A DNA stretch of 64,000 bases from the NCBI GenBank assembly GCA_963789025.1, contig CAWBIT010000007.1, positions 1 through 64,000 on the forward strand. The letters are read 5' to 3'. Under the pieces are notes generated by a model. That model was not told the DNA's origin and did not search any database. It saw nothing but the letters and a program-made list of their open reading frames with translations. Position numbers and translations under genes: made by a program. The first letter of the stretch is position 1, and each line of letters opens with the position of its first letter. Of the stretch, positions 34,593-44,194 are shown piece after piece. The stretch comes from AP-15 sp963789025. GTDB lineage: Bacteria > Pseudomonadota > Alphaproteobacteria > ATCC43930 > CGMCC-115725.

Positions 34593-37504
34593 CAGTCGAG
34601 GTAGCCGCGCTCCTCACCCCACCTCAACCAAGCGGCTGTTGCTCGGCCTAAATCCGATCCTTCATTCGCCGGAGGCGATTTTGCGATCGCCCGCAACGCT
34701 GTGAACCAATGCGCCGGGCGCTCACGTAACTCTCGCAAAATGAACGGGATCGCCGGCTCGCCCATCGCAATGATCTTCCGGTATGCTGGATGATTTATCT
34801 TGCGCGACATCGACGAGTAGGGCCCGGTCTCGCGCCGCCATTGCTCAGCAAGAGCCATGAAGTGTTGTTCTAAGTTTCCGGGACCTAAACCTTCCGCGTA
34901 TGCGCCCGATGTACCCACCAGAGCGTGAATGCGTCTGATAATCCGCTCATTTTGCTCGGTAATTTGGCGGAGAAGTTCTGTCATCTCCTCTTCGGCGCGG
35001 CGCACCATCTGCGAGACGACAGCTTGCTCGGTCGCGCCAATTTTTGGTAACCGGATGCGTTTTAGATCATCCAAGTAAAGCCGATCTCTGATAGAGCCGG
35101 TCGCCACCACGTCGATATACATTCGATAAAAGGGAGACCGCAGCAGAGTAAGCAGGAACTCCCTGTTGATACCATTCGCTCGAAATACGAAGTAATCTGG
35201 GCTTGTCAGGAATCCGTCAAATTCCTCAGGGACCAATCCTATGCTGCCGATATTAACGCGCATCGGGTTGTAAACGAAATCGTTATGCCGAACCACTTTC
35301 GGTCTATAACTAGGCTTGAAAGTTTCGCCCTTCTTGTATTCGGCGAATGTGACTTTGCCGTCACTCGATATGCTGATGAATGGGTACTCGCGATCGAGTT
35401 CGTCCTCGGTTGTGGGACGGAAGCTCGGCCCCGCCTCCACGACCGCGCGGCCTATCGGAACAAGGGAGTTAATCAGCTCACCGGCCTGAAAGCGTAGCAG
35501 GTAGGACGGGGGGTCTAAACGCTCATCGGTTTCGCTGAGCCGCACCACGAAGGAAGTTTTAAGGCCTTTGACAGTGCCCCGGATGATTTGGTCTCTCCGT
35601 CGAAACGATTTCTCGCCATAATAACGGCTTGCAAAGTCAAAAATGTCGATCGCTGGACGTAGTATGTTGGCTTGGTTCGCGAAATCATCGAGCAATAAGT
35701 CCAGATCTGTCTTTTCCTGCGGTTCGCGAATCATGTGGCCGCTAGGCTCGTATCCAAGATATTCGGCTATTCCCATAAAAATAGGGTAATCGAACTCGGG
35801 GTCGGATCGTAGCAGTTGGCGAATTTGGGCCGCGCTTCTGCCTTTTGTTCTTGCATCGTAAAGTTCTTTCTTGTCCTTCGTAAACTTCTGTACATAGAGA
35901 ACGCAGGCATTGACCGTGGCAACACCGGATTGAACGAAACTGTAAGTGGGAAGACTAATGATTGCCCGGATTTCCGCTTGACTATGGACAAAGTCTCGCA
36001 CCCGCGCGTTGCGCTGAGTGCTCACCAACCCTTGTGGTAAGACGATCAGCATCTTACCCTCCGGGCGGAGCAGTTTTAGGCCTTTTTCCAGAAAGAGAAT
36101 TTGAGAGAGCTCGGACTTCTTTTCCCTATACCGAGAGCCTAGATCGTATAACCGAAGAATACTTGCATTTTTTTCGCGATTTCCGAATGGCGGATTGGCT
36201 AGGATCAGGGTGCAGCCCGACCCCTGGTTGCGCTCATCATATTCTGGCGGTTCATAGGGGTGGCCGCTCATGTCTCTGACGTCGAGAGCGTTGCCCCGGA
36301 CGACCCTTCGACCGTCGCCCCACATTAGCATATTCATCTTGGCGGTGCGGGCGGCACGCGGTTCCGCGTCGATTCCAAACAGTTGATGGGTCCTAATATC
36401 GTCCAATAGCTCCTCGCGCGTGACACCCATTCGGTGGAGCGTGCCTCCGGGTAACTGCTCTACGCCGCGCTGCATCTGCTCAAATGCTTTGATGAGAAAC
36501 CCGCCTGACCCGCACGCGAAATCCACCACTACATCGTGAATAGAGATGCCGGCGAGATCCGCCATGAAATTGACGATGGGACGCGGTGTAAAGTATTGGC
36601 CGAGACCATCGCCACGCAGTTGTGATGGCAAGAACTCCTCAAAAGCACGGCCCTTTACGTCGACATCGCCGTTTCTGACATGGAAATCTCGCAATTCGTT
36701 CAGAACGGTGGCTAACGTTTCCGGCGATAGAATGATCTGTGGTGTATCGTCAAACACGTCTGGAAATAAAGCGATGGTAGCCGCTTGAAACCACTCATTC
36801 ACAAATGTTCTCGCATTTCCTGCCCCGAGTTTTTCCCACTCCAGCACCCGTGCTGGGGTGAGCGCCGGCATGGATTGCGATGACTGGCCCCATCCCTCTT
36901 CGGCGGCTTTCAGAAAAAGAATGAAGCTCAGTTGATCAAATGCCGCCGTAGGATCGAGTTTATCGCGGTCCCGTATGATGTTGTGGATCTTACGGAAGAA
37001 CCGCCGATAATCGGTGATCTTCTTTTCGTCTGGTTTCGGGACTGGGTTTTCCGGCTCGCGGATGGTCGCTTCGATGTTCTCGAATGCAATCAGGTTGCGC
37101 AGATTCCGCCAGTCGTCCTGCGCTAGCCCATCGACGCTCTCGTCGATGACGTTGATCCGGCTGTTGAAGGAATAATACCCGCGAAGAATGAAGCGTCGCC
37201 CGTTCGTAATGATGCTGTACGGCGTGCGCAGATGAAAGGCATATGAATCTAGCTGGCCGATATACGATTCAACCGGCTCCTTGGGATGTTTGGCGTCAAC
37301 CGTTATACGTGGTTCTCCGTGGTGCTTAGCAAGCAAATCCGCTTCCTTGGTCGTGGTCTCTCGGCCAAGGTGCATTTCGACGGGCGGTCGCCATTCGAGA
37401 TCGTCAGGCGGGTAACCTAATACTTCCGTGAACAGCGGACGGATTAGGTTATGCTCTACCTCGACTTCGTTCCGGTATTCCGCGGGTAGGTTCATGGTGG
37501 GCAT
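34592..37504 (-). CDS. single-chain restriction-modification enzyme (HsdR_N nuclease + N6-adenine methylase + target recognition) with an added C-terminal module
   Basis: 970 residues. Residues ~1-125: HsdR_N-type PD-(D/E)xK nuclease, with D56 and D70-A-K72 (KEADLLAKHH...ITVDAKHP). ~170-560: HsdM-like methylase, with GDGLGQYFTPRPIV, motif I DFACGSGGF and motif IV LANPPFGN. ~650-870: HsdS-like half with SIRDRLYLDDLKRIRLP and a coiled-coil (EEEMTELLRQITEQNER). ~903-970: a short helical module (KIIAMGEPAIPFILRELRER, then WFTALRAI and AWLRWGEERGYLD) not part of such enzymes. Methylation and cleavage from one chain fits type IIG. Intact, low-GC, overlaps DUF7689. Confidence 0.82.
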   Translation of the reverse strand: MPTMNLPAEYRNEVEVEHNLIRPLFTEVLGYPPDDLEWRPPVEMHLGRETTTKEADLLAKHHGEPRITVDAKHPKEPVESYIGQLDSYAFHLRTPYSIITNGRRFILRGYYSFNSRINVIDESVDGLAQDDWRNLRNLIAFENIEATIREPENPVPKPDEKKITDYRRFFRKIHNIIRDRDKLDPTAAFDQLSFILFLKAAEEGWGQSSQSMPALTPARVLEWEKLGAGNARTFVNEWFQAATIALFPDVFDDTPQIILSPETLATVLNELRDFHVRNGDVDVKGRAFEEFLPSQLRGDGLGQYFTPRPIVNFMADLAGISIHDVVVDFACGSGGFLIKAFEQMQRGVEQLPGGTLHRMGVTREELLDDIRTHQLFGIDAEPRAARTAKMNMLMWGDGRRVVRGNALDVRDMSGHPYEPPEYDERNQGSGCTLILANPPFGNREKNASILRLYDLGSRYREKKSELSQILFLEKGLKLLRPEGKMLIVLPQGLVSTQRNARVRDFVHSQAEIRAIISLPTYSFVQSGVATVNACVLYVQKFTKDKKELYDARTKGRSAAQIRQLLRSDPEFDYPIFMGIAEYLGYEPSGHMIREPQEKTDLDLLLDDFANQANILRPAIDIFDFASRYYGEKSFRRRDQIIRGTVKGLKTSFVVRLSETDERLDPPSYLLRFQAGELINSLVPIGRAVVEAGPSFRPTTEDELDREYPFISISSDGKVTFAEYKKGETFKPSYRPKVVRHNDFVYNPMRVNIGSIGLVPEEFDGFLTSPDYFVFRANGINREFLLTLLRSPFYRMYIDVVATGSIRDRLYLDDLKRIRLPKIGATEQAVVSQMVRRAEEEMTELLRQITEQNERIIRRIHALVGTSGAYAEGLGPGNLEQHFMALAEQWRRETGPYSSMSRKINHPAYRKIIAMGEPAIPFILRELRERPAHWFTALRAIAKSPPANEGSDLGRATAAWLRWGEERGYLD

Positions 37505-37737
37505 CGTGTGTCCGACGCCATTATCCTATACCTCGAGGCCGGTTGGTGACTGGATAGTCCCGAATTTCAGACCGGTGCATCCCGGCCCCAGGTAGACTGT
37601 TCACAATTCGTGCTCAGGTTTAGTAATCCATGCCCTTCCTACCTAAGACGTGTCAAGGGAAATCTTCTACTACCGTAGGCGCGTTAGGCTCCACGCAGCA
37701 CACCCGATTTAACGTGTCTACGGTGTTATCAGAACGG

Positions 37738-37800
37738 GTCCCGGCGGAACTGATCGCCGCGGGGGCCGGCAACGGCGAACCCGCGGCGCTAAACGAGTCC
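37738..37800 (+). pseudogene. diverged 3' scrap of an nth gene
   Basis: Reads VPAELIAAGAGNGEPAALNE, matching the nth tail GPAELIAARAGSGEPEASSE at 32403-32465, with most differences at synonymous positions. It stands alone, with no upstream nth sequence, 50 bases before the end of the bactofilin gene. The rest of 37505-37853 holds nothing recognisable. Confidence 0.55.
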
Positions 37801-37853
37801 GCGGCGGAGAGCCCTGTCTGCCCGTGCGAGGCGGCCGGCGGCGGAGTGGTGGG

Positions 37854-38489
37854 TCAGCTTGCGACGCGCACGCTCGGCATGTCCGTGAGGGTCTCGCCGT
37901 GCTCGGCTGCGGGCTGCGCCTGGACGTCGCCGGAGATCTGGCCGCCGCATTCGATCTCGATCTGGCCGTAGCGGATCGTGCCGGAGACCCGCCCGCTGGC
38001 CTTGATCAGGAGACGCTTGCGAACCGTCAGATTGCCTTCGAAACGGCCCTGGATCTCGGCTTCCTCGATCGAGGCGGTGCCTTTGAACAGCCCCGATTCG
38101 GCGATCTCGACGTCGCGGCAGTTGTTGAGGTTGGCTTCGACGCTGCCCTCGATGATCAGCTTGTCGCAGGACGTGATCTCGCCCGACAGGGTGATCTCTC
38201 GGCCAACGGTCAGCTTGCGGACTTCGCCGTCGGTGCGCCGCGATTGGATCGCCGAGTCGCCGGGGCGGCGAATCGGCTCCGCCGGGCGAACCGCCATCGT
38301 CTCGCCGGCGCGCGCCAGATCGGGCGAGCGCGGCGGCATCGTCGGAGGTTTGGCCGGGCCGTTGGGGCCCGGATTTGCGGGTCCCACCGCAGGCCCCGTT
38401 GGGCGCGCGGGCTTCATCGGGATGCCCAAATCGTCAGACGCATCTGCCATTTTGTGGTCCTCTGTCTCGGTTTTCTTTCTGCCAAACAT
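37854..38489 (-). CDS. bactofilin
   Basis: 211 residues. A Pro-rich disordered N-terminus (MKPARPTGPAVGPANPGPNG) precedes the bactofilin beta-helix of repeated turns: LTVGREITLSGEITSCDKLI, IEGSVEANLNNCRDVEIAE, GLFKGTASIEEAEIQGRFEG, RLLIKASGRVSGTIRYGQIE. Bactofilins form nucleotide-free cytoskeletal filaments linked to cell shape and stalks. No M23 peptidase neighbour is present here. A partial decayed copy lies 4.3 kb to the left. Confidence 0.92.
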   Translation of the reverse strand: MFGRKKTETEDHKMADASDDLGIPMKPARPTGPAVGPANPGPNGPAKPPTMPPRSPDLARAGETMAVRPAEPIRRPGDSAIQSRRTDGEVRKLTVGREITLSGEITSCDKLIIEGSVEANLNNCRDVEIAESGLFKGTASIEEAEIQGRFEGNLTVRKRLLIKASGRVSGTIRYGQIEIECGGQISGDVQAQPAAEHGETLTDMPSVRVAS

Positions 38490-38542
38490 GGATGGGACAC
38501 CCGATCGACATTGTTGAAAGGATGGCTACGCCGCAGACCGGG

Positions 38543-39244
38543 TCAGGGGGTGCGGCCAAAGGTATGTTCCACAGGGTGCTCCACGGGGCGCGGCAGCGCC
38601 TCGAAGATGTGCAACATGAAGGCGGTGGCGATCACCGGCGCGACGAGATTGACGAGCGGCAAGGCAAACAGCCCTGCAATCACGACCCCACCCAGAAAAA
38701 TGCGGCCGGCGAACCGGCTGCGCACTCGCCTGGCTGCCCCCATATCGAGCCGTCTGAGCGCGACCACTTCGAAATACCCCCGTCCGAAAAGATATCCGTT
38801 CAGCGCGAGGAAGAGAAAGAGATTTATCCCAGGCACCAACACATAAACCGGAAGCGCCAGAAGGTTGAGTAGGAGCGTCAACAGAGTCAATCTTAGCGTT
38901 ATCGAGACGATCTCGCCCATAGATTGTCCGCGCGGCGGACCACGCCCGGGATAATCGACGGCCTCGACCGCGGCAGCCACCCGTTCCAGGTAGAAACTCA
39001 TGATCAAGGTGACGGCGGCTGGAAAGACGAGCCAAGTCAGACCCAGAACGGCGAGCCCGCCCAACAGGTCGACGAGCCAGTTCAACAGCCGCCAATCGAA
39101 CCAGGCCATGTGGTAGAGCGTGGCGGCAACGGTCAGCCACAGCATCGCGAAGGTCAGGACGGCGAGCGCGAAGCTCAGCGCGACGACCCGCCGCATCGCC
39201 GGTTCGGAGAGCGCGCCGACGGCACGAAAAAACGCGACAACCAT
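38543..39244 (-). CDS. EI24-domain (CysZ-like) membrane protein
   Basis: 233 residues with about five membrane helices (LSFALAVLTFAMLWLTVAAT; LLGGLAVLGLTWLVFPAAV; LLTLLLNLLALPVYVLVPG). The block LNGYLFGRGYFEVVALRRLD is the EI24/CysZ signature. CysZ relatives carry sulfate, but the alphaproteobacterial group is uncharacterised. It lies 53 bases upstream of bactofilin in the same direction. Confidence 0.82.
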   Translation of the reverse strand: MVVAFFRAVGALSEPAMRRVVALSFALAVLTFAMLWLTVAATLYHMAWFDWRLLNWLVDLLGGLAVLGLTWLVFPAAVTLIMSFYLERVAAAVEAVDYPGRGPPRGQSMGEIVSITLRLTLLTLLLNLLALPVYVLVPGINLFLFLALNGYLFGRGYFEVVALRRLDMGAARRVRSRFAGRIFLGGVVIAGLFALPLVNLVAPVIATAFMLHIFEALPRPVEHPVEHTFGRTP

Positions 39245-39443
39245 CGGCGACGGGTTCTAGCCCAACCGCACAGGACGGCCAACCGACACCGTCGAGTGGA
39301 CGCCCCCTTTTGTGCGTGAAGGAATTTGACCGCGCAGCCAGTCTCCTCGCCCCGCTTGCGCGAGAGGTCCGAAGCCACGCATCGCGTGTCTTCCGGGTGA
39401 GGGGCAACTTCGGCCCCAGCTGCAGTGCCCTGCGGTTGCGAAG

Positions 39444-39500
39444 GGCCCTCACCCCAGCCCTCTCCCCGCAGCCCTCTCCCCGCAAGCGGGGCGAGGGAGT
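39444..39500. repeat. second copy of the interspersed GC-rich repeat
   Basis: CCCTCACCCCAGCCCTCTCC at 39446 is identical to the minus strand of the copy at 28620-28643; the palindromic TCTCCCCGCAAGCGGGGCGA follows. Intergenic, between the EI24 gene and glgX. Confidence 0.6.
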
Positions 39501-39682
39501 ATGTCGCGGCTCCGACCCGTCTATACCAATTCCTTCACACGCTCCCTTGCCGCGGGGAGCCGCACTTCTGATGGGCCCCCGGGCGCCTGCGACATCGTAA
39601 TGGCTTGGATCTTGCCGGGTCCCGGTGCTGTTTACCCGGTGCGTTCTGTTGCGCCGGCTTATCCAACCAAGAAGGGAATACG

Positions 39683-41821
39683 ATGGTTGCCATCTCCGAG
39701 AGCCCGGTCCAGGAAGGCCTGCCGCATCCGCGGGGGGCCACCTGGGATGGCGAGGGCGTCAATTTCGCGCTCTTCTCGGCCAATGCGACGCGGGTCGAAC
39801 TCTGCCTCTTCGACGGCGAGCGCGAGACGGCGCGAATCGAGCTGCCCGAATTCACCGACGAGATCTGGCACGGCTATGTGCCGGATGTGCAACCCGGATC
39901 GATTTACGGCTATCGCGTGCACGGCCCCTACGAGCCATCCGCCGGGCACCGCTTCAATCCCAACAAGCTGGTGCTCGACCCTTATGCCAGGGGGCATTTC
40001 GGCGATCTGGAGTGGAACCCGGCAGTTTTCGGATATGAGCTCGAAACGAGCGACGATACGACCTTCGACGAGCGCGACAGCGCGCCTTTCATGCCCAAAT
40101 GCGTTGTCGTCGACCCGAATTTCGATTGGAGGGGCGAGGCCGCGCGCCGCAGCGTTCCATGGGAGCACACGATTGTTTACGAGCTCCATCTCCGCGGTTT
40201 TACCAAGCTCCACCCCAAATTGCCCAAGGAATGGCGCGGCACCTATAAAGGGCTCTCCGATGAAGTCGTAGAATACATCAAGTCGATCGGCGTAACATCG
40301 GTAGAGCTGCTGCCGATCCACACCTTCATCAACGACAGCATGCTGCTCGACAAGGGGCTGACCAACTATTGGGGATACAATTCAATCGGGTTCTTCGCGC
40401 CTGATCCGCGCTACGCTCACGAGCGCGAGCAGACCCTGCGCGAATTCAAGGAGATGGTGGCGCGGCTGCACGAGGCCGGTCTCGAAGTCATTCTCGATGT
40501 GGTCTACAACCATACCGCCGAAGGCAACCAGCTCGGCCCGACCTTGTCCTTCAGGGGCATCGACAACGCCTCCTACTACCGGCTGCTGCCCGATCAGCCG
40601 CGGTATTACATCAACGATACCGGCACCGGGAATACGCTCAACCTCGACCACATGCGGGTGATCGAGCTGGTCACCGACAGTTTGCGCTATTGGGCGGGCG
40701 AGACGCATGTCGACGGCTTCCGATTCGACCTCGGCACCATTCTCGCCCGTGAGGCCACCGGCTTCGACAATCAGAGCGGGTTTCTGAAGGCCTGCTGCCA
40801 GGACCCGGAATTGCGCACGGTCAAGCTGATCGCCGAGCCGTGGGATCTCGGCCCGGGCGGATACCAGGTGGGTGGCTTCCCGCCGGGTTGGGCGGAGTGG
40901 AACGACAAATTCCGCGATACGGTGCGCGACTTCTGGCGGGGCGAGGCCCCGGCGAGCGCGCTTGCTCCGCGGCTCTGCGCTTCGGGAGACATCTTCAATC
41001 ACCGCGGCCGCAAACCGTGGGCTAGCGTCAACTTCATCACCGCCCATGACGGGTTCACGCTCAACGATCTGGTCTCCTACAACGACCGGCACAACGAAGC
41101 GAACGGCGAGGACAACAAGGACGGCCACTCCGACAACCGATCGTGGAATTGCGGCGTCGAAGGCCCGACCGACGACGAGGAAGTCAATGCCCTGCGTGCC
41201 CGTCAGAGACGCAACTTCCTCGCGACTTTGCTGCTATCCCAAGGCACGCCGATGGTGCTCGCCGGCGACGAATTTGCGCGGACGCAGCAAGGCAACAACA
41301 ACGCCTATTGCCAGGACAACGAGATCAGCTGGGTCGATTGGGATATCGGCGAAGAAGGTGAGTCGCTGATCCGCTTTGTGCAGCAGCTGACGGCGCTGCG
41401 CCACAAATACCCGATCCTGCGCCGCACGCGGTTTTTGACCGGAACCTACGATGAGGAGCTGGGCGTCAAGGACGTGACCTGGATCAACGCCTCGGGCGCC
41501 GAGATGAAACCCGAGGATTGGGGCGACATGAGCATGGAATGCTTTGGCATGCTGATGGATGGCCGCGCCCAGCCGACCGGCATCCGCCGACGCGGCGAAG
41601 ACGCCACGCTCCTGATGGTGCTGAACGGCTACCACGATCTCGTCGGGTTCACCTTGCCGGAAACAGTCGGCGGCTGGCATTGGCAATTGCTGATCGACAC
41701 CAACCTTCCCGAAGACGCCGAAATGGAGACTTTCGCGACCGGGGAGGTTTACGGCGTCACCGGCCGATCGCTGCTGCTCTTCGCGCTCGAATCGGACGAC
41801 CTCGCGGGCGCAGCTGGCTGA
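39683..41821 (+). CDS. glgX: glycogen debranching enzyme GlgX
   Basis: 712-residue GH13 isoamylase-type enzyme. An N-terminal CBM48 (GATWDGEGVNFALFSANATRV) is followed by the catalytic barrel: DVVYNHTAEG, nucleophile Asp in DGFRFDLGTIL, the acid Glu in LIAEPWDLGPGGYQVG, and FITAHDGFTLNDLVSYN. The start is ATG 39683 with GAAGGGAA upstream; the frame can be read from 39605. No other glycogen genes are adjacent. Confidence 0.94.
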   Translation: MVAISESPVQEGLPHPRGATWDGEGVNFALFSANATRVELCLFDGERETARIELPEFTDEIWHGYVPDVQPGSIYGYRVHGPYEPSAGHRFNPNKLVLDPYARGHFGDLEWNPAVFGYELETSDDTTFDERDSAPFMPKCVVVDPNFDWRGEAARRSVPWEHTIVYELHLRGFTKLHPKLPKEWRGTYKGLSDEVVEYIKSIGVTSVELLPIHTFINDSMLLDKGLTNYWGYNSIGFFAPDPRYAHEREQTLREFKEMVARLHEAGLEVILDVVYNHTAEGNQLGPTLSFRGIDNASYYRLLPDQPRYYINDTGTGNTLNLDHMRVIELVTDSLRYWAGETHVDGFRFDLGTILAREATGFDNQSGFLKACCQDPELRTVKLIAEPWDLGPGGYQVGGFPPGWAEWNDKFRDTVRDFWRGEAPASALAPRLCASGDIFNHRGRKPWASVNFITAHDGFTLNDLVSYNDRHNEANGEDNKDGHSDNRSWNCGVEGPTDDEEVNALRARQRRNFLATLLLSQGTPMVLAGDEFARTQQGNNNAYCQDNEISWVDWDIGEEGESLIRFVQQLTALRHKYPILRRTRFLTGTYDEELGVKDVTWINASGAEMKPEDWGDMSMECFGMLMDGRAQPTGIRRRGEDATLLMVLNGYHDLVGFTLPETVGGWHWQLLIDTNLPEDAEMETFATGEVYGVTGRSLLLFALESDDLAGAAG

Positions 41822-41901
41822 TATCGCCGTTTCGGACCTTGTTGAGACGCTCAGCGCGATTATAGTCGCCGACGGATTTCTTGCGGGGCATCTTCAGTCA
41901 A

Positions 41902-42897
41902 ATGACACAAGCCGGCATCGATGTCGTCGGCATCGGCAATGCCATTGTCGATGTGATCGCCCATGGTGAGGACGCGTTTCTCGCTCGGGAGGGGCTCGTC
42001 AAAGGAACCATGACCCTGATCGACGCCGACCGGGCGGAGGCGCTCTACCGGATGATGGGTCCGGCGATCGAGGCGTCGGGCGGATCGGCCGGCAACACGA
42101 TGGCCGGGATCGCCTCGCTCGGCGGCGCCGGCGCCTATATCGGCAAGGTGCGTGACGACTTCCTCGGAGAGGTGTACCGGCACGACATCACCGCGGCGGG
42201 GGTGCGCTTCGAGACGCTGGCCGCGACCGCAGGCCCGGGCACGGCGCGCTGCCTGATCCTCGTAACCCCCGACGGGCAGCGCACGATGAACACTTATCTC
42301 GGCGCCTGCGTCGAGCTCGGGCCCGCCGACATCGACCCCGCCGTGATCGCCGCGGCGCAGGTCACCTACCTCGAAGGCTATCTGTTCGACCCGCCGCTCG
42401 CGCAGGAGGCCTTCCGCAAAGCCGCCGCGATCGCCCATGCCGCGGGCCGCGAAGTGGCGCTCAGCCTTTCCGACCCGTTTTGCGTCGGGCGGCACCGCGC
42501 GGCGTTCCGCGATCTCGTCGACGGGCATGTCGATATTCTCTTCGCCAACGAGGCCGAAATCTGCTCGCTCTACGAGACGGATGATTTCGGCGCCGCTACG
42601 GCAGCGGTGCGCGGGCATGTCGCGATAGCCGCCCTGACGCGCAGTGCGGCGGGCAGCGTGGTTCTAGCAGAAGGAGCCGAGCATCGGGTCGCGGCGGCGC
42701 CGGTTGCGCGCGTCGTCGACACCACAGGGGCGGGCGATCTCTACGCCGCCGGCTTCCTCTACGGCCTGACCCGCGCCCTGCCGCTCCCCGTCTGCGGTGA
42801 GATCGGCAGTTTGTGCGCTGCCGAAGTCATCAGCCATTTCGGCGCCCGCCCCGAGGTGAAGCTCTCGGACCTCGTCGCAAAAGCGGCCCGCGCCTGA
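41902..42897 (+). CDS. PfkB-family carbohydrate (adenosine-type) kinase
   Basis: 331 residues of the ribokinase fold: DVVGIGNAIVDVIA at the start, SGGSAGNTMAGIASLGGAGAY, and the C-terminal anion-hole signature VDTTGAGDLYAAGFLYGL with the catalytic Asp. The 'ALSLSDPFCVGRHR' segment is typical of alphaproteobacterial adenosine or sugar kinases. ATG 41902 is chosen over TTG 41881. Substrate not determined. Confidence 0.88.
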   Translation: MTQAGIDVVGIGNAIVDVIAHGEDAFLAREGLVKGTMTLIDADRAEALYRMMGPAIEASGGSAGNTMAGIASLGGAGAYIGKVRDDFLGEVYRHDITAAGVRFETLAATAGPGTARCLILVTPDGQRTMNTYLGACVELGPADIDPAVIAAAQVTYLEGYLFDPPLAQEAFRKAAAIAHAAGREVALSLSDPFCVGRHRAAFRDLVDGHVDILFANEAEICSLYETDDFGAATAAVRGHVAIAALTRSAAGSVVLAEGAEHRVAAAPVARVVDTTGAGDLYAAGFLYGLTRALPLPVCGEIGSLCAAEVISHFGARPEVKLSDLVAKAARA

Positions 42898-42942
42898 CAG
42901 CCCTGCAGTGCGGGGATTGAGATCAGGCCGTTTTGAGATTGA

Positions 42943-44046
42943 TTACCCTTGCGCCGGTCCGACCGTGTCGGCGATCCGCGCGCCGCGCATTCCGAGAGGC
43001 TTGGGCTGGCCGGCAGTCGTTTCGCGCGCGGTCTGATGCTCCATTTCGGCATCGATTTTGGCGCCGACCAGAACGACGATGATCGAGATCCAGATCCAGG
43101 TCATGAAGCCGATGATCGCGCCGAGCGACCCGTAGGTCTTGTTGTAATTGCCGAAATTGGCCACGTACCACGAGAACAGAACCGAAGCGGCAATCCACAT
43201 CACCGTGGCAAAGGCACTGCCCCAGGTGATCCAACGCCAGCGTGCCTCGGCGCGGCTCGGCCCGTATCTGTAGAGCGCCGCCAGCGCCAGCGCGATGAGT
43301 ACGAAAAGTATCGGCCACCGCGCGATCCTGACGAGCAGGTCCGTTCCGCCCGGCAACGGGATGAAGTTCAACACGACCGGTAAAAGCACGACTACCGCAA
43401 TTGCCAAAAGAATGAAGACAATAGAGGCCAACGTAAAGGTGAGCGTGGTCAAATAATATTTGATCAATCCACGCTTTTCTTTTTCTTCGTAGACGATGTT
43501 TAAAGCATCGAAGATAGTGCTGACCCCGGAATTGGTACTCCACAACGAGACGGCAAGGCTGACCAGAAAGCCGAGGCCGAGTGTCGTCCCGCCATTTGAG
43601 GCGAGCCGGGTCATGTCCTCCCGAAGCAAGTCGATGGCGCCGCCCGGCGCGACGTTAGCCAGCGCGTCGAGGTGACCTGCAATGTCCGCGGGATTGGCGA
43701 AGAGGCCATATATCGAAAACAGAGCCGCGATCCCTGGGAAGATCGACAACAGGAGATAAAAGGTCACACCCGCCGCCACCAACAGGATGCGGTCTTCCGA
43801 AATACCGTGGTAGACCCGCAGAAGAATGTCCTTCCACCCTTGGGGCGGAATATCCGAGGGCCTGTCGGCGGATCCGCCGTGGCCGGCTTCCGTTGCTACG
43901 CAATCTTCTGTCCGTGACGCCTCCCCGCCGGCTCGGCGCTGGCCGAAGCTTACGGCAAGCAACAATGCGGCAAACACGACGGCCCACCAGGGCGCGTGCT
44001 CTGCCCGCCTGATCGGGACATCTCTACGCAACTCAGTGCTGCTCAT
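42943..44046 (-). CDS. YihY/BrkB-family inner-membrane protein
   Basis: 367 residues with one N-terminal helix and six core membrane segments. The YihY signatures are ILLVAAGVTFYLLLSIFPGI, SLWSTNSGVSTIFDALNIVY, and SLGAIIGFMTWIWISIIVVL followed by GAKIDAEMEHQTA. The family was once labelled ribonuclease BN in error; its real function is unknown. Confidence 0.88.
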   Translation of the reverse strand: MSSTELRRDVPIRRAEHAPWWAVVFAALLLAVSFGQRRAGGEASRTEDCVATEAGHGGSADRPSDIPPQGWKDILLRVYHGISEDRILLVAAGVTFYLLLSIFPGIAALFSIYGLFANPADIAGHLDALANVAPGGAIDLLREDMTRLASNGGTTLGLGFLVSLAVSLWSTNSGVSTIFDALNIVYEEKEKRGLIKYYLTTLTFTLASIVFILLAIAVVVLLPVVLNFIPLPGGTDLLVRIARWPILFVLIALALAALYRYGPSRAEARWRWITWGSAFATVMWIAASVLFSWYVANFGNYNKTYGSLGAIIGFMTWIWISIIVVLVGAKIDAEMEHQTARETTAGQPKPLGMRGARIADTVGPAQG

Positions 44047-44194
44047 GCGCTCGGTCCATGCGAGAGCTGGCTCGTCTTTGATCGGCTTGCCGCTCGAGCA
44101 GCTCGCTTCTCATTTGTCGCCGGAGCGGCTCATCCTCCCGACTGCAAATAGAACCATGGCTCTCGCCGTCGAGTTCCGGTACCGGTTGCCGGCG

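Noticed and set aside
37505..37735. Possible gene between the restriction gene and the nth scrap
   Set aside because: No frame of useful length with a ribosome site; treated as promoter region of the leftward restriction gene.
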